Positions 1-10,509 of a DNA stretch of 64,000 nucleotides are shown piece after piece (positions within the stretch are counted from its first letter, which is position 1; each line of letters starts with the position of its first letter). Made by a program: the position numbers and the translations under genes. The stretch spans positions 1,417,001 to 1,481,000 of the forward strand of contig NZ_CP045072.1 of the NCBI RefSeq assembly GCF_009301415.1, given 5' to 3'. The DNA is from Paracoccus kondratievae. GTDB lineage: Bacteria; Pseudomonadota; Alphaproteobacteria; Rhodobacterales; Rhodobacteraceae. The notes beneath the pieces are model-generated. The model saw only the letters and a list, made by a program, of their open reading frames with translations, had not been told where the DNA came from and did not search any database.

Positions 1-733
1 GATAAAGCGGCCCGCCGACCGAGGTGAACCCCAGCCAGATCGCGAACGGCGCCAGCACCAGCGTATAGGCAAAGATGTGGCGGCGCGTGACCTTGCGGCC
101 ATGGGTCACCGTCAGCATCGGCACGCCGGCCTTGGAATAGTCGTCGTTCATAAAGAGCGCCAGCGCCCAGAAATGCGGCGGCGTCCAAAAGAAGATCAGT
201 GCAAACATCAGCAGCGATTCGATGCTGACGCCCCCGGTTGCGCAGGCCCAGCCGATCATCGGAGGGAAAGCCCCCGCTGCGCCACCAATGACGATGTTCT
301 GCGGGGTCGAGCGTTTCAGCCAGATCGTATAGATCACCGCATAGAAAAAGATGGTGAAGGCCAGAAAGCCCGCTGCAAACCAGTTTGCGGCCAGACCCAG
401 CATCATCACCGAAAGGCCCGACAGCGCGATGCCAAGACCCAGCGCCTCTTGCGGGGTGACCCGGCCTGCGGGCACAGGACGGCCCGCAGTCCGGCGCATC
501 ACGGCGTCGATATCGGCGTCATACCACATATTGAGGGCGCCCGAGGCCCCGCCCCCCAGCGCGATGAACAGCACCGCGCAGAAAGCGACGAACGGGTTGA
601 CCGGCTGCGGTGCGATCCACAGCCCGACAAAGGCCGTGAACACCACCAGCGACATGACACGCGGCTTCAGCAGCGCAACATAATCGCCAAAGCCCGCGTC
701 GGCCGGCCCCTCATATGCGTTGATATTGGCCAC
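1..733 (-). CDS. ctaB: Protoheme IX farnesyltransferase (heme O synthase), 3' end outside window
   Basis: Integral membrane UbiA-type prenyltransferase that adds a farnesyl group to heme B, giving heme O, the precursor of heme A for the aa3 oxidase. Translating the minus strand from a GTG at 733 gives [19 protein letters not shown], then [17 protein letters not shown] and the allylic-diphosphate-binding motif [15 protein letters not shown], followed by multiple hydrophobic helices and [13 protein letters not shown]. These are hallmarks of the family. About 244 codons are visible; the C-terminus lies beyond position 1. It starts 9 bp after ctaC, as in the ctaC-ctaB order known from Paracoccus. 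The GTG start is inferred from the short gap and the lack of a suitable ATG. Confidence 0.95.
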   Translation of the reverse strand, partial: MANINAYEGPADAGFGDYVALLKPRVMSLVVFTAFVGLWIAPQPVNPFVAFCAVLFIALGGGASGALNMWYDADIDAVMRRTAGRPVPAGRVTPQEALGLGIALSGLSVMMLGLAANWFAAGFLAFTIFFYAVIYTIWLKRSTPQNIVIGGAAGAFPPMIGWACATGGVSIESLLMFALIFFWTPPHFWALALFMNDDYSKAGVPMLTVTHGRKVTRRHIFAYTLVLAPFAIWLGFTSVGGPLY

Positions 734-742
734 GGCCCGACC

Positions 743-1744
<1,002 letters not shown>

Positions 1745-1801
1745 CTATCGACTTCCGACCAAAAAACCCCTAGGCCGGGCTTCCAGGCAAGGACAGGTTT
1801 C

Positions 1802-3223
1802 ATGGCAGACGCTTCGTTTTCCCCCTTTCAGACGCATCTGGATCAGGATCGCGCCCTGCGTGTACTGCGCGATGCCTTGGCCGGTGCCGATGATGGCGAG
1901 CTTTTCCTTGAGCGGTCACGTTCCGAGGCACTGGTCTATGATGATGGCCGGCTGCGCACCGCAAGCTATGACGCCGAACAGGGCTTTGGCCTGCGCGCCG
2001 TGCGCGGTGATGTAACCGGTTATGCCCATTCGACGGAAATCAATGAAATCGCACTGAAAAAAGCGGCCGAGACGGTGCGCCTGGCGGTCGGCTCTGGCGG
2101 GGGCTCTCTTGCCCTGCCGCCCGGGGGTGAGATCCGGCCGCTTTATGCTGCCATCGACCCGGCCGAGGACGTGCCCTTTGCTTCCCGCGTCGCCCTTTTG
2201 CGCGAAATTGATGCCTTTGCACGTGGGCTGGACCCGCGTGTGGTGCAGGTTTCGGCCAGCATTGCGACCTCGGTGCAAGAGGTGGCCATCCTGCGCCCCG
2301 AAGGTGGGCTTGCCACCGATACCCGACCGATGGCTCGGCTGAATGTCTCGGTCATCGTCGAATCGAACGCGCGGCGCGAGTCGGGAACGGCGGGGGGCGG
2401 GGGGCGTATCGGACTTGCCGGCCTTGTCGCGCCCGAACACTGGCAGGGGCTGGTGCGCGAGGCGCTGCGGATCGCACTGGTCAATCTACGTTCGATCCCC
2501 GCGCCCGCGGGCGTAATGGATGTGGTGCTTGGCCCCGGCTGGCCGGGCATCCTGCTGCACGAGGCCGTAGGGCACGGGCTTGAAGGTGATTTCAACCGCA
2601 AGGGGCATTCGGCCTTTGCAGGGCTGATGGGTCAGCGCATCGCTGCGCCAGGGGTTACGGTTGTTGATGACGGCACTATTCCTGACCGCCGCGGCTCGAT
2701 CTCTGTCGATGACGAGGGCACGCCCCCCGGCCGCAACGTTCTGATCGAGGACGGGATTCTGGTCGGCTATATGCAGGACCGCCAGAACGCCCGTCTGATG
2801 GGCGTCTCGCCGACCGGCAACGGCCGCCGCCAGAGCTATGCCCATGCGCCGATGCCGCGCATGACCAATACTTTCATGCTGGCAGGAAGCGAGGATCCGG
2901 CCTCGATTCTTGCGGGGCTTGAGGACGGGATCTACGCTGTCGGCTTCGGTGGCGGTCAGGTTGACATCACCAACGGAAAGTTCGTCTTTTCCTGTACCGA
3001 GGCCTATCGGGTAAAGAATGGTCAGGTCGGGGATCCGATCCGTGGGGCCACCCTGATCGGGGACGGCGCAACCGCGCTGCAGCAGATCCGCGCAATCGGA
3101 AACGACCTGTCGCTGGACCCCGGAATCGGCAACTGCGGCAAGCAGGGGCAATGGGTTCCGGTCGGTGTCGGCCTGCCCACGCTGCGCCTCGGCGGGCTGA
3201 CCATCGGCGGTTCGGCAGCCTGA
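1802..3223 (+). CDS. tldD: Metalloprotease TldD
   Basis: 473-residue TldD/PmbA (U62) peptidase; with TldE it degrades unfolded peptides and processes microcin B17 or CcdA in E. coli. The zinc motif HEAVGH is at residues 253-258. The region has the family-typical GPGWPGILLHEAVGHGLEGD context (about 240-262) and a C-terminal FSCTEAYRVKNGQVGDPI segment. The frame is open far upstream (to 1010), but the ATG at 1802 sits behind AGGACAGG and gives the normal family length. No tldE/pmbA partner lies in this window. It diverges from ctaC with 162 bp between the starts. Confidence 0.96.
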   Translation: MADASFSPFQTHLDQDRALRVLRDALAGADDGELFLERSRSEALVYDDGRLRTASYDAEQGFGLRAVRGDVTGYAHSTEINEIALKKAAETVRLAVGSGGGSLALPPGGEIRPLYAAIDPAEDVPFASRVALLREIDAFARGLDPRVVQVSASIATSVQEVAILRPEGGLATDTRPMARLNVSVIVESNARRESGTAGGGGRIGLAGLVAPEHWQGLVREALRIALVNLRSIPAPAGVMDVVLGPGWPGILLHEAVGHGLEGDFNRKGHSAFAGLMGQRIAAPGVTVVDDGTIPDRRGSISVDDEGTPPGRNVLIEDGILVGYMQDRQNARLMGVSPTGNGRRQSYAHAPMPRMTNTFMLAGSEDPASILAGLEDGIYAVGFGGGQVDITNGKFVFSCTEAYRVKNGQVGDPIRGATLIGDGATALQQIRAIGNDLSLDPGIGNCGKQGQWVPVGVGLPTLRLGGLTIGGSAA

Positions 3224-3227
3224 GCCA

Positions 3228-3253
3228 TTTTCACAGGCCGTGAAAAACTTTTT
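3228..3253 (+). terminator. Terminator after tldD
   Basis: Five bases after the tldD stop, TTTTCAC pairs with GTGAAAA around a 5-base loop and is followed by ACTTTTT. The stem is unusually AT-rich for this genome but the T-tract is clear. Confidence 0.7.
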
Positions 3254-3322
3254 GCCGGCTAACGCATTCTTAACGATTGCCATGCCATGACCTGTCCTGC
3301 GGATTAGGCAGAGGCATGGGAC

Positions 3323-4588
3323 ATGTTGGCAAGATCGCATTCTTTCGACCACCACCGAACCCCGTTGATACAGCGGGGGGGAGCACTTGCAGCGCTGCGC
3401 CTGATCCGTTCGCGCAGGGTCGGGCCTGCTACCTTTCACCGATTGCTTGCCGAACATGGTAGTGCCGAGGCAGCGCTTGCCGCTCTGCCGGGCATCGCCC
3501 GCGCGGCAGGAATGCAGGACTATACCCCCTGCCCCGCCTCGGTCGCTGAGGCCGAGATTGCGGCAGGCCAGCGACTTGGCGCCCGATTGCTGACCTGGGA
3601 TGACCCGGAATATCCCGCGCTGCTGCGCGAGATCGCCGAGGCACCGCCTGTACTGTGGTTACGCGGCGATATGTCCGTGCTGGATCGACTGCCCGTAGCA
3701 GTGATCGGGGCCCGCAACGCCTCATCGCTTGGGCTGCGCATGGCGCGCGGCCTCGCGTCAGGGCTGTCTCAGGCTGGGGCGGCGGTCATTGCGGGGCTCG
3801 CTCGCGGAATCGATACCATCGCGCATGAGGCAGCTTTGCATCGCGGCACCATCGCGGTCATGGCGGGGGGAATCGACAAGATCTATCCTGGCGAAAACAC
3901 CGCCCTGGCCGAGGCAATCTGCGAAACCGGGTTGCTGATCACCGAACAGCCACCGGGGATAGAGCCGGTCGCGCGGCACTTCCCGGCTCGTAACCGCATC
4001 ATCTCGGGCCTCGCGCGCGCCGTGGTGGTGATCGAGGCTGCGCATCGTTCGGGCAGCCTGATTACAGCACGCTGCGCGCTGGATCAGGGGCGCGAGGTTA
4101 TGGCAGTGCCGGGCCATCCGATGGATGCGCGCGCCGCAGGCTGTAACAACCTGATCCGTGATGGCGCCCTGCTGGTGCGTAATTCGGCCGATGTGCTGGC
4201 CGGTTTGCAGACCAATGACCGCCGTGCCCCGGCGCAAAATCCGGCAGAACCTGCCGAGCACAGCTTCACCCCAGCTACGCCGGCACCCGCCCCGGTCATG
4301 ACACGCGCACGCGCCCTGCAACCTGCCGCAGTCGCAGAACGCCTTGCCAGCCTCGGACATCGGCCCCACAACAAGCCAGCGCCATACCGTCTGCGCGACG
4401 CAGGTGGCCCGGTGGATCTGGAGGCCCGCATTCTCGCCCGCCTTGGACCCAGCCCGACCGAGGAAAATATGCTTATCCGCGATCTCGGCATGCCAGCCGC
4501 AGCCCTGGCCCCCGCGATTCTCGCGCTAGAGCTTTCTGGCCGCGTCCAGCGCATGCCTGGCGGCAGGCTAGCCCGATGTGACGCCTGA
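3323..4588 (+). CDS. dprA: DNA processing protein DprA
   Basis: 421-residue DprA/Smf protein, which loads RecA on incoming single-stranded DNA during transformation. The Rossmann-like core runs about residues 60-290, with the family signature PVAVIGARNASSLGLRMARG and GLARGIDTIAHEAAL, then FPARNRIISGLARAVVVIEA. A Pro/Ala-rich linker (about 295-360) leads to a C-terminal winged-helix DML1-like domain (LEARILARLGPSPTEENMLI onward). The N-terminal segment LRLIRSRRVGPATFHRLL is the usual helical start of alphaproteobacterial DprA. The ATG at 3323 is preceded by AGAGG. No competence machinery is nearby; the gene is conserved whether or not a strain is naturally transformable. Confidence 0.95.
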   Translation: MLARSHSFDHHRTPLIQRGGALAALRLIRSRRVGPATFHRLLAEHGSAEAALAALPGIARAAGMQDYTPCPASVAEAEIAAGQRLGARLLTWDDPEYPALLREIAEAPPVLWLRGDMSVLDRLPVAVIGARNASSLGLRMARGLASGLSQAGAAVIAGLARGIDTIAHEAALHRGTIAVMAGGIDKIYPGENTALAEAICETGLLITEQPPGIEPVARHFPARNRIISGLARAVVVIEAAHRSGSLITARCALDQGREVMAVPGHPMDARAAGCNNLIRDGALLVRNSADVLAGLQTNDRRAPAQNPAEPAEHSFTPATPAPAPVMTRARALQPAAVAERLASLGHRPHNKPAPYRLRDAGGPVDLEARILARLGPSPTEENMLIRDLGMPAAALAPAILALELSGRVQRMPGGRLARCDA

Positions 4589-4703
4589 CGTGCACGACCG
4601 GCGGACTTGTTCCGATCACAAGGCGGTCACGGGCTTGTTCAGGAACCCCGCTTAGCAAGCGGTGGTTGACTGGTGATCACGCGACCATCGGAAGAGGACC
4701 GAC

Positions 4704-6806
4704 ATGCGCCGCATTTACAAAACGACAACCGCCCTTGCGACCTGCCTGTCCCTGATCGCCCCGCAGTTGGCGGTAGCGCAGGACGATCAGGATACGACGG
4801 CCGATGAGCAAGCCGTCCTTTCCAACGACCAGCCCGCGGAGCCGCAAGAGGCTGCGGAGGAAGTCCAGGAGGCCACCCCGACAGAGAGCACAGCCGTGCC
4901 AGAGGATACGACCAAAGCAGCCAGCGAACAGCCCCAGGGCGAGACTGTTGCTGCGGACCAGCCCGAGGATGCGCATGCCTCGCCGGAACAAGCAGCACCA
5001 GTGGCACCGCCGGCAAAGCCCGAGGTGACGCAGGCCAAAGAACCCGCCCCCAAGCCGCCTGTGGTACAGGCGCAAGAGCCCGTCACCCGGCCTGAGACTG
5101 CTCCCGCGACAGCAGAGGGTATTACGGGCGCTCAACCCGAACCAAAGCCGGATAATTCTGAAGCGGTTACTGCTGCTGACCCCGCCCCGAATGCAAAGCC
5201 GTCCATAAAGGCTGAACGGGCGATGCAGGAAACAAGCGCCGAAACCACTGAAGGCGACAGCGCCAGCAAGACCTCCGCAGAGCAGTCTGAACAAGGCGAT
5301 GAACCGCAACTGGAACCTGCGCCGGTGCAACAGACCGCGCCCGCTGGTTCTTCGTCGAACGAGAGTAACGCGGAGGCTGCCGGCCAGTCAGCGCCTGACC
5401 CAAATCAATCCGCAGAGCCACGGCCGACCCCTAAACGGACCGCCGACAGCCCCTCCCCTGACACCCCGGACGCACCAGAGCTTGAGCACCACCTGCAACA
5501 GCAGGTGCCCGATACGAATAGCAGCAGCACCGGTCCCAAAGAAGCAGCGGCTGAGGATGAAGAACAGCCAAATGCAAAAGAGCTCGAGGAGCGTCTGAAA
5601 GAACAGGCCCAAACCACCAAAGAGGCAGAGCCCTCCAGCCAGGCCAGCAAAGATCAGCCGGCATCGGAGCTGACAACCGAGGTCGAAGCACCCGAAGCAA
5701 GGGTCGAGCCGAATGCGCTGGCACAGCGTGCGGCCGAAAAAATCACCCCGCCCACGGCTACCGCGCTCTCTGCCGGAGATGAGGAAGAGGCGGGCAAAGG
5801 TGAGGCGCAGGAAGTACAGATCACCAAGGATAACGCGCGCAGCTCGGCCGAAGATTTTGCCACCTCGGTCGCCGAAGGTCTGCAGGCTCAACCAGCTGAT
5901 CCACAGCCCAAGGAAGCCCGTGACGATGATAACGACAATGACATCGCCAAACTGTTGCTGGCGGGTGCGGCCGGTTTTGCTGTCGGCAAGATGCTGTCGA
6001 ACGACCGGCAGGTGGCCCTGAACACCGGGGACCGGGTGGTGGTCACACTACCTGATGGCAGCCAGCAGGTGATCAAGGATGACAACGCCCTGCTCTATCA
6101 GCCCGGTTCGAACGTGCGCACCGAGACTTTCGATGACGGGTCTACCCGGACCACGGTCCTGCGCGCCGATGGCAGCCGTGTCGTCACCATTCGGGACGCG
6201 GATATGAATATCCTGCGCCGCACGCTGTTGGCCACCGACGGGACAGAGACCCGGCTGATCGACGATACCGAGGCACAACCGGTTCAGATCTCGACCCTGC
6301 CTGCCCCGCCACCAGTGCGCATCAACCATGACCGTCTGGATGAGGCAGCCTTGCGCGAGGCGCTATATCGCGAGGCATCAGTGGATCGCCGGTTCAGCCT
6401 TAGCCAGGTCCGCGACATCCCCGAGGTCCGGGCCCTGGTCGCACCGGTGAACCTGCCCCAGATCACCTTTGACACCGGGTCGGCGGCGATCACGCCCGAT
6501 CAGGCACAAGAGCTGGCAGCCTTGGGCAAGGTGATTCGTGACAGTATCGGTCAGAACCCGCGCGAGATTTATCTGATCGAGGGCTATACCGACGCAATCG
6601 GTTCGGATGCGGCTAACCTTGCGTTGTCGGACCGGCGGGCAGAATCAGTGGCGCTGGCGCTGACTGAATATTTTGAAGTCCCGCCTGAAAACATGGTCGT
6701 GCAGGGCTATGGTGAACAGTTCCTGTTGATCCCGACCACCGAGGCTGAGCGTCAGAACCGCCGCGTCGCCGTACGACGGATCACCGACCTGCTTGCACAA
6801 CGTTAA
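4704..6806 (+). CDS. OmpA-family peptidoglycan-binding protein with long acidic/proline linker
   Basis: 700 residues, exported. A Sec signal peptide (residues 1-26, ending AVAQ) is followed by nearly 380 residues of low-complexity Glu/Gln/Pro/Ala/Ser/Thr sequence. A Gly/Ala-rich hydrophobic segment (LLLAGAAGFAVGKML, about 415-432) follows, then a beta-rich region with repeated DGS turns (about 440-530). The OmpA C-terminal domain (about 585-695) carries the peptidoglycan-binding signature NLALSDRRAESVALAL near 637. The family links the outer envelope to murein. No OmpA-type eight-strand barrel is visible, so how the N-terminus is anchored is unclear. RBS GAAGAGG is present. Convergent with phoB. 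Confidence 0.85.
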   Translation: MRRIYKTTTALATCLSLIAPQLAVAQDDQDTTADEQAVLSNDQPAEPQEAAEEVQEATPTESTAVPEDTTKAASEQPQGETVAADQPEDAHASPEQAAPVAPPAKPEVTQAKEPAPKPPVVQAQEPVTRPETAPATAEGITGAQPEPKPDNSEAVTAADPAPNAKPSIKAERAMQETSAETTEGDSASKTSAEQSEQGDEPQLEPAPVQQTAPAGSSSNESNAEAAGQSAPDPNQSAEPRPTPKRTADSPSPDTPDAPELEHHLQQQVPDTNSSSTGPKEAAAEDEEQPNAKELEERLKEQAQTTKEAEPSSQASKDQPASELTTEVEAPEARVEPNALAQRAAEKITPPTATALSAGDEEEAGKGEAQEVQITKDNARSSAEDFATSVAEGLQAQPADPQPKEARDDDNDNDIAKLLLAGAAGFAVGKMLSNDRQVALNTGDRVVVTLPDGSQQVIKDDNALLYQPGSNVRTETFDDGSTRTTVLRADGSRVVTIRDADMNILRRTLLATDGTETRLIDDTEAQPVQISTLPAPPPVRINHDRLDEAALREALYREASVDRRFSLSQVRDIPEVRALVAPVNLPQITFDTGSAAITPDQAQELAALGKVIRDSIGQNPREIYLIEGYTDAIGSDAANLALSDRRAESVALALTEYFEVPPENMVVQGYGEQFLLIPTTEAERQNRRVAVRRITDLLAQR

Positions 6807-6856
6807 CGCAAGGCTGGAGCCCCCCACCTGCATCGACCCGAAGCGGGTGGAAGCAT

Positions 6857-6886
6857 AAAAAAGGCCGCGGTGAAACGCCGCGGCCT
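6857..6886 (-). terminator. Rho-independent terminator of the pst-pho operon
   Basis: On the minus strand AGGCCGCGG pairs with CCGCGGCCT around a 7-base loop and runs into six T. It lies about 30 bp beyond the phoB stop. Confidence 0.9.
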
Positions 6887-6914
6887 GCCCCGCTGGCAAG
6901 CCCGGACTGACAGA

Positions 6915-7604
6915 TCAGCCCAGCGAATAGCCGGTGCCGCGCACCGTGCGTACGGGATTGTCGCCGCCGTTGGCCATCAGCGCCTTGCGCAGGCGGCCAA
7001 CATGGACATCAATGGTGCGGGTGTCGACATAGATATCGCGCCCCCAAACCCGGTCAAGAAGCTGTTCTCGCGACCAGACCCGACCCGGCTTTTCCATCAG
7101 CGTGGACAACAGGCGGAATTCGGTCGGTCCCAGATGCAGGGGCTGGCCGGCGCGGAACACGCGATGTTCCCCCGCATCAAGGATGATGTCGCCAAAAGTC
7201 AGCCTTTCGCCCATCGAGGCCGGGCGGGTGCGACGCAGCTGGGTGCGCAGCCGCGCCATAAGTTCGACCACCGAATATGGCTTGACCACATAGTCGTCGG
7301 CGCCGGTCTCAAGCCCGCGCACACGATCCACCTCTTCGGAACGGGCGGACAGCATGATGATCGGGATCTGACGCGTCACGGGGTCGGCCTTGACCCGGCG
7401 GCAAACCTCGATGCCGCTGACATTGGGCAACATCCAGTCCAGAACGATCAGGTCGGGCTGTTCCTCGGCGATAAGCAGCATCGCCTCATCCCCGTTTTCG
7501 GCCAGCACGACGCCGAAACCTTCGGCTTCAAGGTTGTATTTCAGCACTTCGCGCTGCGCGCCTTCGTCCTCAACAACCAGGACACAGGGTTGCGTCTGTG
7601 CCAT
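6915..7604 (-). CDS. phoB: Phosphate regulon response regulator PhoB
   Basis: 229-residue OmpR/PhoB-class regulator. The receiver domain (residues 8-120) has acidic residues in VVEDEG, the phosphoacceptor Asp56 in IVLDWMLP and Lys108 in DYVVKPYS. The winged-helix DNA-binding domain (about 135-229) ends TVRGTGYSLG. Phospho-PhoB activates phosphate-starvation genes by binding Pho boxes. It is last in the pstSCAB-phoU-phoB operon, 3 bp after phoU, and followed by a strong terminator. The partner kinase gene phoR is not in the window. Confidence 0.96.
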   Translation of the reverse strand: MAQTQPCVLVVEDEGAQREVLKYNLEAEGFGVVLAENGDEAMLLIAEEQPDLIVLDWMLPNVSGIEVCRRVKADPVTRQIPIIMLSARSEEVDRVRGLETGADDYVVKPYSVVELMARLRTQLRRTRPASMGERLTFGDIILDAGEHRVFRAGQPLHLGPTEFRLLSTLMEKPGRVWSREQLLDRVWGRDIYVDTRTIDVHVGRLRKALMANGGDNPVRTVRGTGYSLG

Positions 7605-7607
7605 GTA

Positions 7608-8318
7608 TCAAGCCCCCCCAATTCGCGGAACGCTTTCGCCCTTGGGGCGCGGATCATCGGGCAGCTCACCAGTGGCAAGATAGATCACCTGCTCGGCAAT
7701 GCCGGTGGCGTGGTCGCCCATGCGTTCGATGTTCTTGGCGATGAAATGCAGATGCATGCAGGCGGTGATGTTACGCGGATCCTCCATCATATGGGTCAGG
7801 AACTCGCGAAACAGCGCGTTATACATCTGATCCACCTCCAGATCGCGCTTGCGCACGTCGGCGGCCAGCGCAACGTCGCGCTGGATATAGCTGTCCAGAG
7901 CGTCCTTCATCATCGCCTCGACCGTGGCGGACATGCGACGCAGCGCCATGCCGGCCCCCTCGATCTCCGGCATCTCGGCCAGAACATCGCTGCGTTTTGC
8001 GATGTTTTTGGCGTAATCGCCAACGCGTTCAAGAATGGCCGAGATCTTGATCACCGACAGCACCGTGCGCAGATCAGTAGCCCGCGGCGCGCGCAGCGCG
8101 ATCAGACGAGCCGCCTCTTCGTTGATCTGCAACTCAAGCTCATCGATGGCCTTGTCGCGGCGGCGGATGTCGTCGGCTAGTTCGCCGTCACGGGCCTCCA
8201 GCGCGATGGCCGAATCATGGATGGCGCTTTCGACCATGCCGCCCATCTTGACCACCAAAGCCTGGACGGTTTCCAGATCGCGGTCAAAGGCGGACAGGAT
8301 ATGGCGTTCGTTATTCAT
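7608..8318 (-). CDS. phoU: Phosphate signalling protein PhoU
   Basis: 236 residues, two repeated three-helix PhoU domains. The repeats carry ISAILERVGDYAKNIAKRS (about 90-110) and AKNIERMGDHATGIAEQV (about 195-215), the metal-binding E(R)xxDxxxN/H signatures of the family. PhoU sits between the Pst transporter and PhoR and holds the Pho regulon off when phosphate is plentiful. It lies between pstB (17 bp gap) and phoB (3 bp gap), so it is co-transcribed. Confidence 0.97.
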   Translation of the reverse strand: MNNERHILSAFDRDLETVQALVVKMGGMVESAIHDSAIALEARDGELADDIRRRDKAIDELELQINEEAARLIALRAPRATDLRTVLSVIKISAILERVGDYAKNIAKRSDVLAEMPEIEGAGMALRRMSATVEAMMKDALDSYIQRDVALAADVRKRDLEVDQMYNALFREFLTHMMEDPRNITACMHLHFIAKNIERMGDHATGIAEQVIYLATGELPDDPRPKGESVPRIGGA

Positions 8319-8335
8319 GTCAGTTCCCTTCCGGC

Positions 8336-9133
8336 TCAGCCGATGCGGCCTGAAATGTAGCTTTCCGTCCGCGGGTCGCGGGGATTGGTAAAAATGTCGT
8401 CGGTGTTGCCGTATTCCACCAGATTTCCGAGATGGAAGAAGGCCGTCTTTTGACTGACGCGCGCGGCCTGCTGCATCGAATGGGTGACGATCACCACCGA
8501 AAATTCGGCCCGCAGCTGGTCGATCAGCTCCTCGACCTGGCTGGTGGCGATGGGGTCCAGTGCCGAACAGGGCTCATCCATCAGCAGGACCTCTGGCTGG
8601 GTCGCAACAGCCCGCGCAATGCAAAGCCGCTGTTGCTGGCCACCCGACAGACCGGTGCCCGGTTCGCCCAGACGGTCCTTGACCTCATTCCACAGCGCCG
8701 CGCCGCGCAGCGATTTTTCGACAATTTCGTCCAGTTCGGCGCGGTTGCGGGCAAGCCCGTGGATACGCGGTCCATAAGCGACATTGTCATAGATAGATTT
8801 CGGAAAGGGGTTCGGTTTTTGAAACACCATTCCGACGCGTGCGCGCAACTGCACCGGATCGACGCGGCGGTCGTAGATATCCTCGCCATCAAGCGCAATC
8901 CGTCCGCCGACACGACAGCTTTCGATCGTGTCGTTCATACGATTCAGACAGCGCAGGAAGGTTGATTTTCCGCAACCCGAAGGACCGATAAAGGCGGTCA
9001 CGGTCTTATCCAGCAGGTCGACGTTAACATCCTTGATCGCATGCTTTTCGCCGTACCAGACCTGCACGTCCTGCGCCGAAATCTTGATTTCTGTCTGCTC
9101 CACGCTGCGCTCCAGAAGTGTCATGTCGTTCAT
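8336..9133 (-). CDS. pstB: Phosphate ABC transporter ATP-binding protein PstB
   Basis: 265-residue ATPase of the high-affinity phosphate importer. Walker [11 protein letters not shown]-loop [15 protein letters not shown], signature [14 protein letters not shown] and Walker [14 protein letters not shown] are all intact. The frame is open to 9208, but the ATG at 9133 has AAGGAG 7 bases upstream and gives the usual length. It follows pstA by 20 bp and precedes phoU. Confidence 0.97.
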   Translation of the reverse strand: MNDMTLLERSVEQTEIKISAQDVQVWYGEKHAIKDVNVDLLDKTVTAFIGPSGCGKSTFLRCLNRMNDTIESCRVGGRIALDGEDIYDRRVDPVQLRARVGMVFQKPNPFPKSIYDNVAYGPRIHGLARNRAELDEIVEKSLRGAALWNEVKDRLGEPGTGLSGGQQQRLCIARAVATQPEVLLMDEPCSALDPIATSQVEELIDQLRAEFSVVIVTHSMQQAARVSQKTAFFHLGNLVEYGNTDDIFTNPRDPRTESYISGRIG

Positions 9134-9153
9134 ATCGGGGCTCCTTCCCGAGT

Positions 9154-10509
9154 TTACCACCGGCGCTCGAATCTGCGGCGCAGGAGAATGGCCAGCACGT
9201 TCATGCAAAGCAGGAACACCAGCAGCACGATGATTGCCCCCGAGGCCCGCTCGATAAAGGCGGGGTCGGCGCGCTGGGTCCAGTTATAGACCTGCACCGG
9301 CAGGGCCGAGGCGGGTTCGAACAGCCCTTCGGGCGGGGCCGAGGGGAAGTTCTTGACGAAAGCCACCATGCCAATCAGCAACAGCGGCGCGGTCTCGCCC
9401 AAAGCCTGCGCCATGCCGATGATGGTGCCGGTCAGGATACCCGGCATGGCAAGCGGCAGGACATGGTGAAAAACGGACTGCATCCGCGAAGCCCCGACCC
9501 CCAGCGCCGCATCGCGGATCGAAGGCGGCACTGCCTTAAGGGCGGCGCGGGTAGCGATGATTATGGTCGGCAAGGTCATCAGAGTCAGCACCAGGCCGCC
9601 GACGATGGGTGCCGATTGCGGCAGGCCCCCAAAATTGATGAAGGCGGCAAGGCCAAGGATACCAAAGACGATCGACGGCACCGCTGCAAGGTTCGAGATA
9701 TTCACCTCGATAATGTCGGTCCAGCGGTTCTTGGGCGCGAATTCCTCAAGATAGATCGAGGCAGCGACGCCAATCGGCACCGCAAGCACCAGCACCACCA
9801 GCATCATGTAAAGCGACCCGAGAATGGCGATACCGACACCCGCAGCCTCGGGCCGTTGGTCCGAGGCGTCCGGGCTGGTCAGGAACGACCAGTTCCATTT
9901 GGTCGCCAGCATCCCCTGTGCCTTCAGCGCATCGGCAAGTTGCAGCTGCGCGGGCGAGGTATTGGCGTCGCGCAGCGCGCTGTCCATCGTGACACGGCCC
10001 TTGTAATAGCCGTCGATCCGCCCGTTCACCAGCACGCGGGCAGTGATGGTCTGGCCGATCAGATCGGGGTTCGCCAGCACCTGATCGCGCAGCCGCGCCG
10101 GGGCCTCTTTCGAGATCAGGCCCGACAGATCCTTGGCCGACAGATCGGCAATTGCGATGCCCTTATCGGCAACCACCTTTTCCAGCGATTGCTGCAAAAG
10201 CTTGCCATAGGTCAGGGTCAGGACCTTGCCCAGATCCGCAGGGTCACGGTTGCCGTTCTTGTCAAGCTGGGCGTCCTCCAGCGTGACCGGGATCTCCAGA
10301 TAGGTCTGGCGAAATGCCCCGATACCGCCGGTCAGGATGGTGAACAGCAGCACCACCAGCATGACCATCGAGATCACAATGGCGCCCAGACCATAGGCGC
10401 GGAAGCGGGCCTCGGCTGCGTGGCGCCGGCGCGTGTGCGGATCAGCAACCAAAAGCGAGGACTTGGGCTGGGTCGCGCGGGGCGCCCCTTCAATGGTAGC
10501 GTCGCTCAT
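9154..10509 (-). CDS. pstA: Phosphate ABC transporter permease PstA
   Basis: 451-residue permease. After a first membrane helix (about 40-62) there is a roughly 150-residue extracytoplasmic insert (the DUF3333-type domain of alphaproteobacterial PstA), then the MetI-like permease core with five further helices. The ATPase-coupling loop is [21 protein letters not shown]. It overlaps the pstC stop by 4 bp (ATGA), so translation is coupled. The protein is about 150 residues longer than E. coli PstA because of the insert. Confidence 0.95.
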   Translation of the reverse strand: MSDATIEGAPRATQPKSSLLVADPHTRRRHAAEARFRAYGLGAIVISMVMLVVLLFTILTGGIGAFRQTYLEIPVTLEDAQLDKNGNRDPADLGKVLTLTYGKLLQQSLEKVVADKGIAIADLSAKDLSGLISKEAPARLRDQVLANPDLIGQTITARVLVNGRIDGYYKGRVTMDSALRDANTSPAQLQLADALKAQGMLATKWNWSFLTSPDASDQRPEAAGVGIAILGSLYMMLVVLVLAVPIGVAASIYLEEFAPKNRWTDIIEVNISNLAAVPSIVFGILGLAAFINFGGLPQSAPIVGGLVLTLMTLPTIIIATRAALKAVPPSIRDAALGVGASRMQSVFHHVLPLAMPGILTGTIIGMAQALGETAPLLLIGMVAFVKNFPSAPPEGLFEPASALPVQVYNWTQRADPAFIERASGAIIVLLVFLLCMNVLAILLRRRFERRW

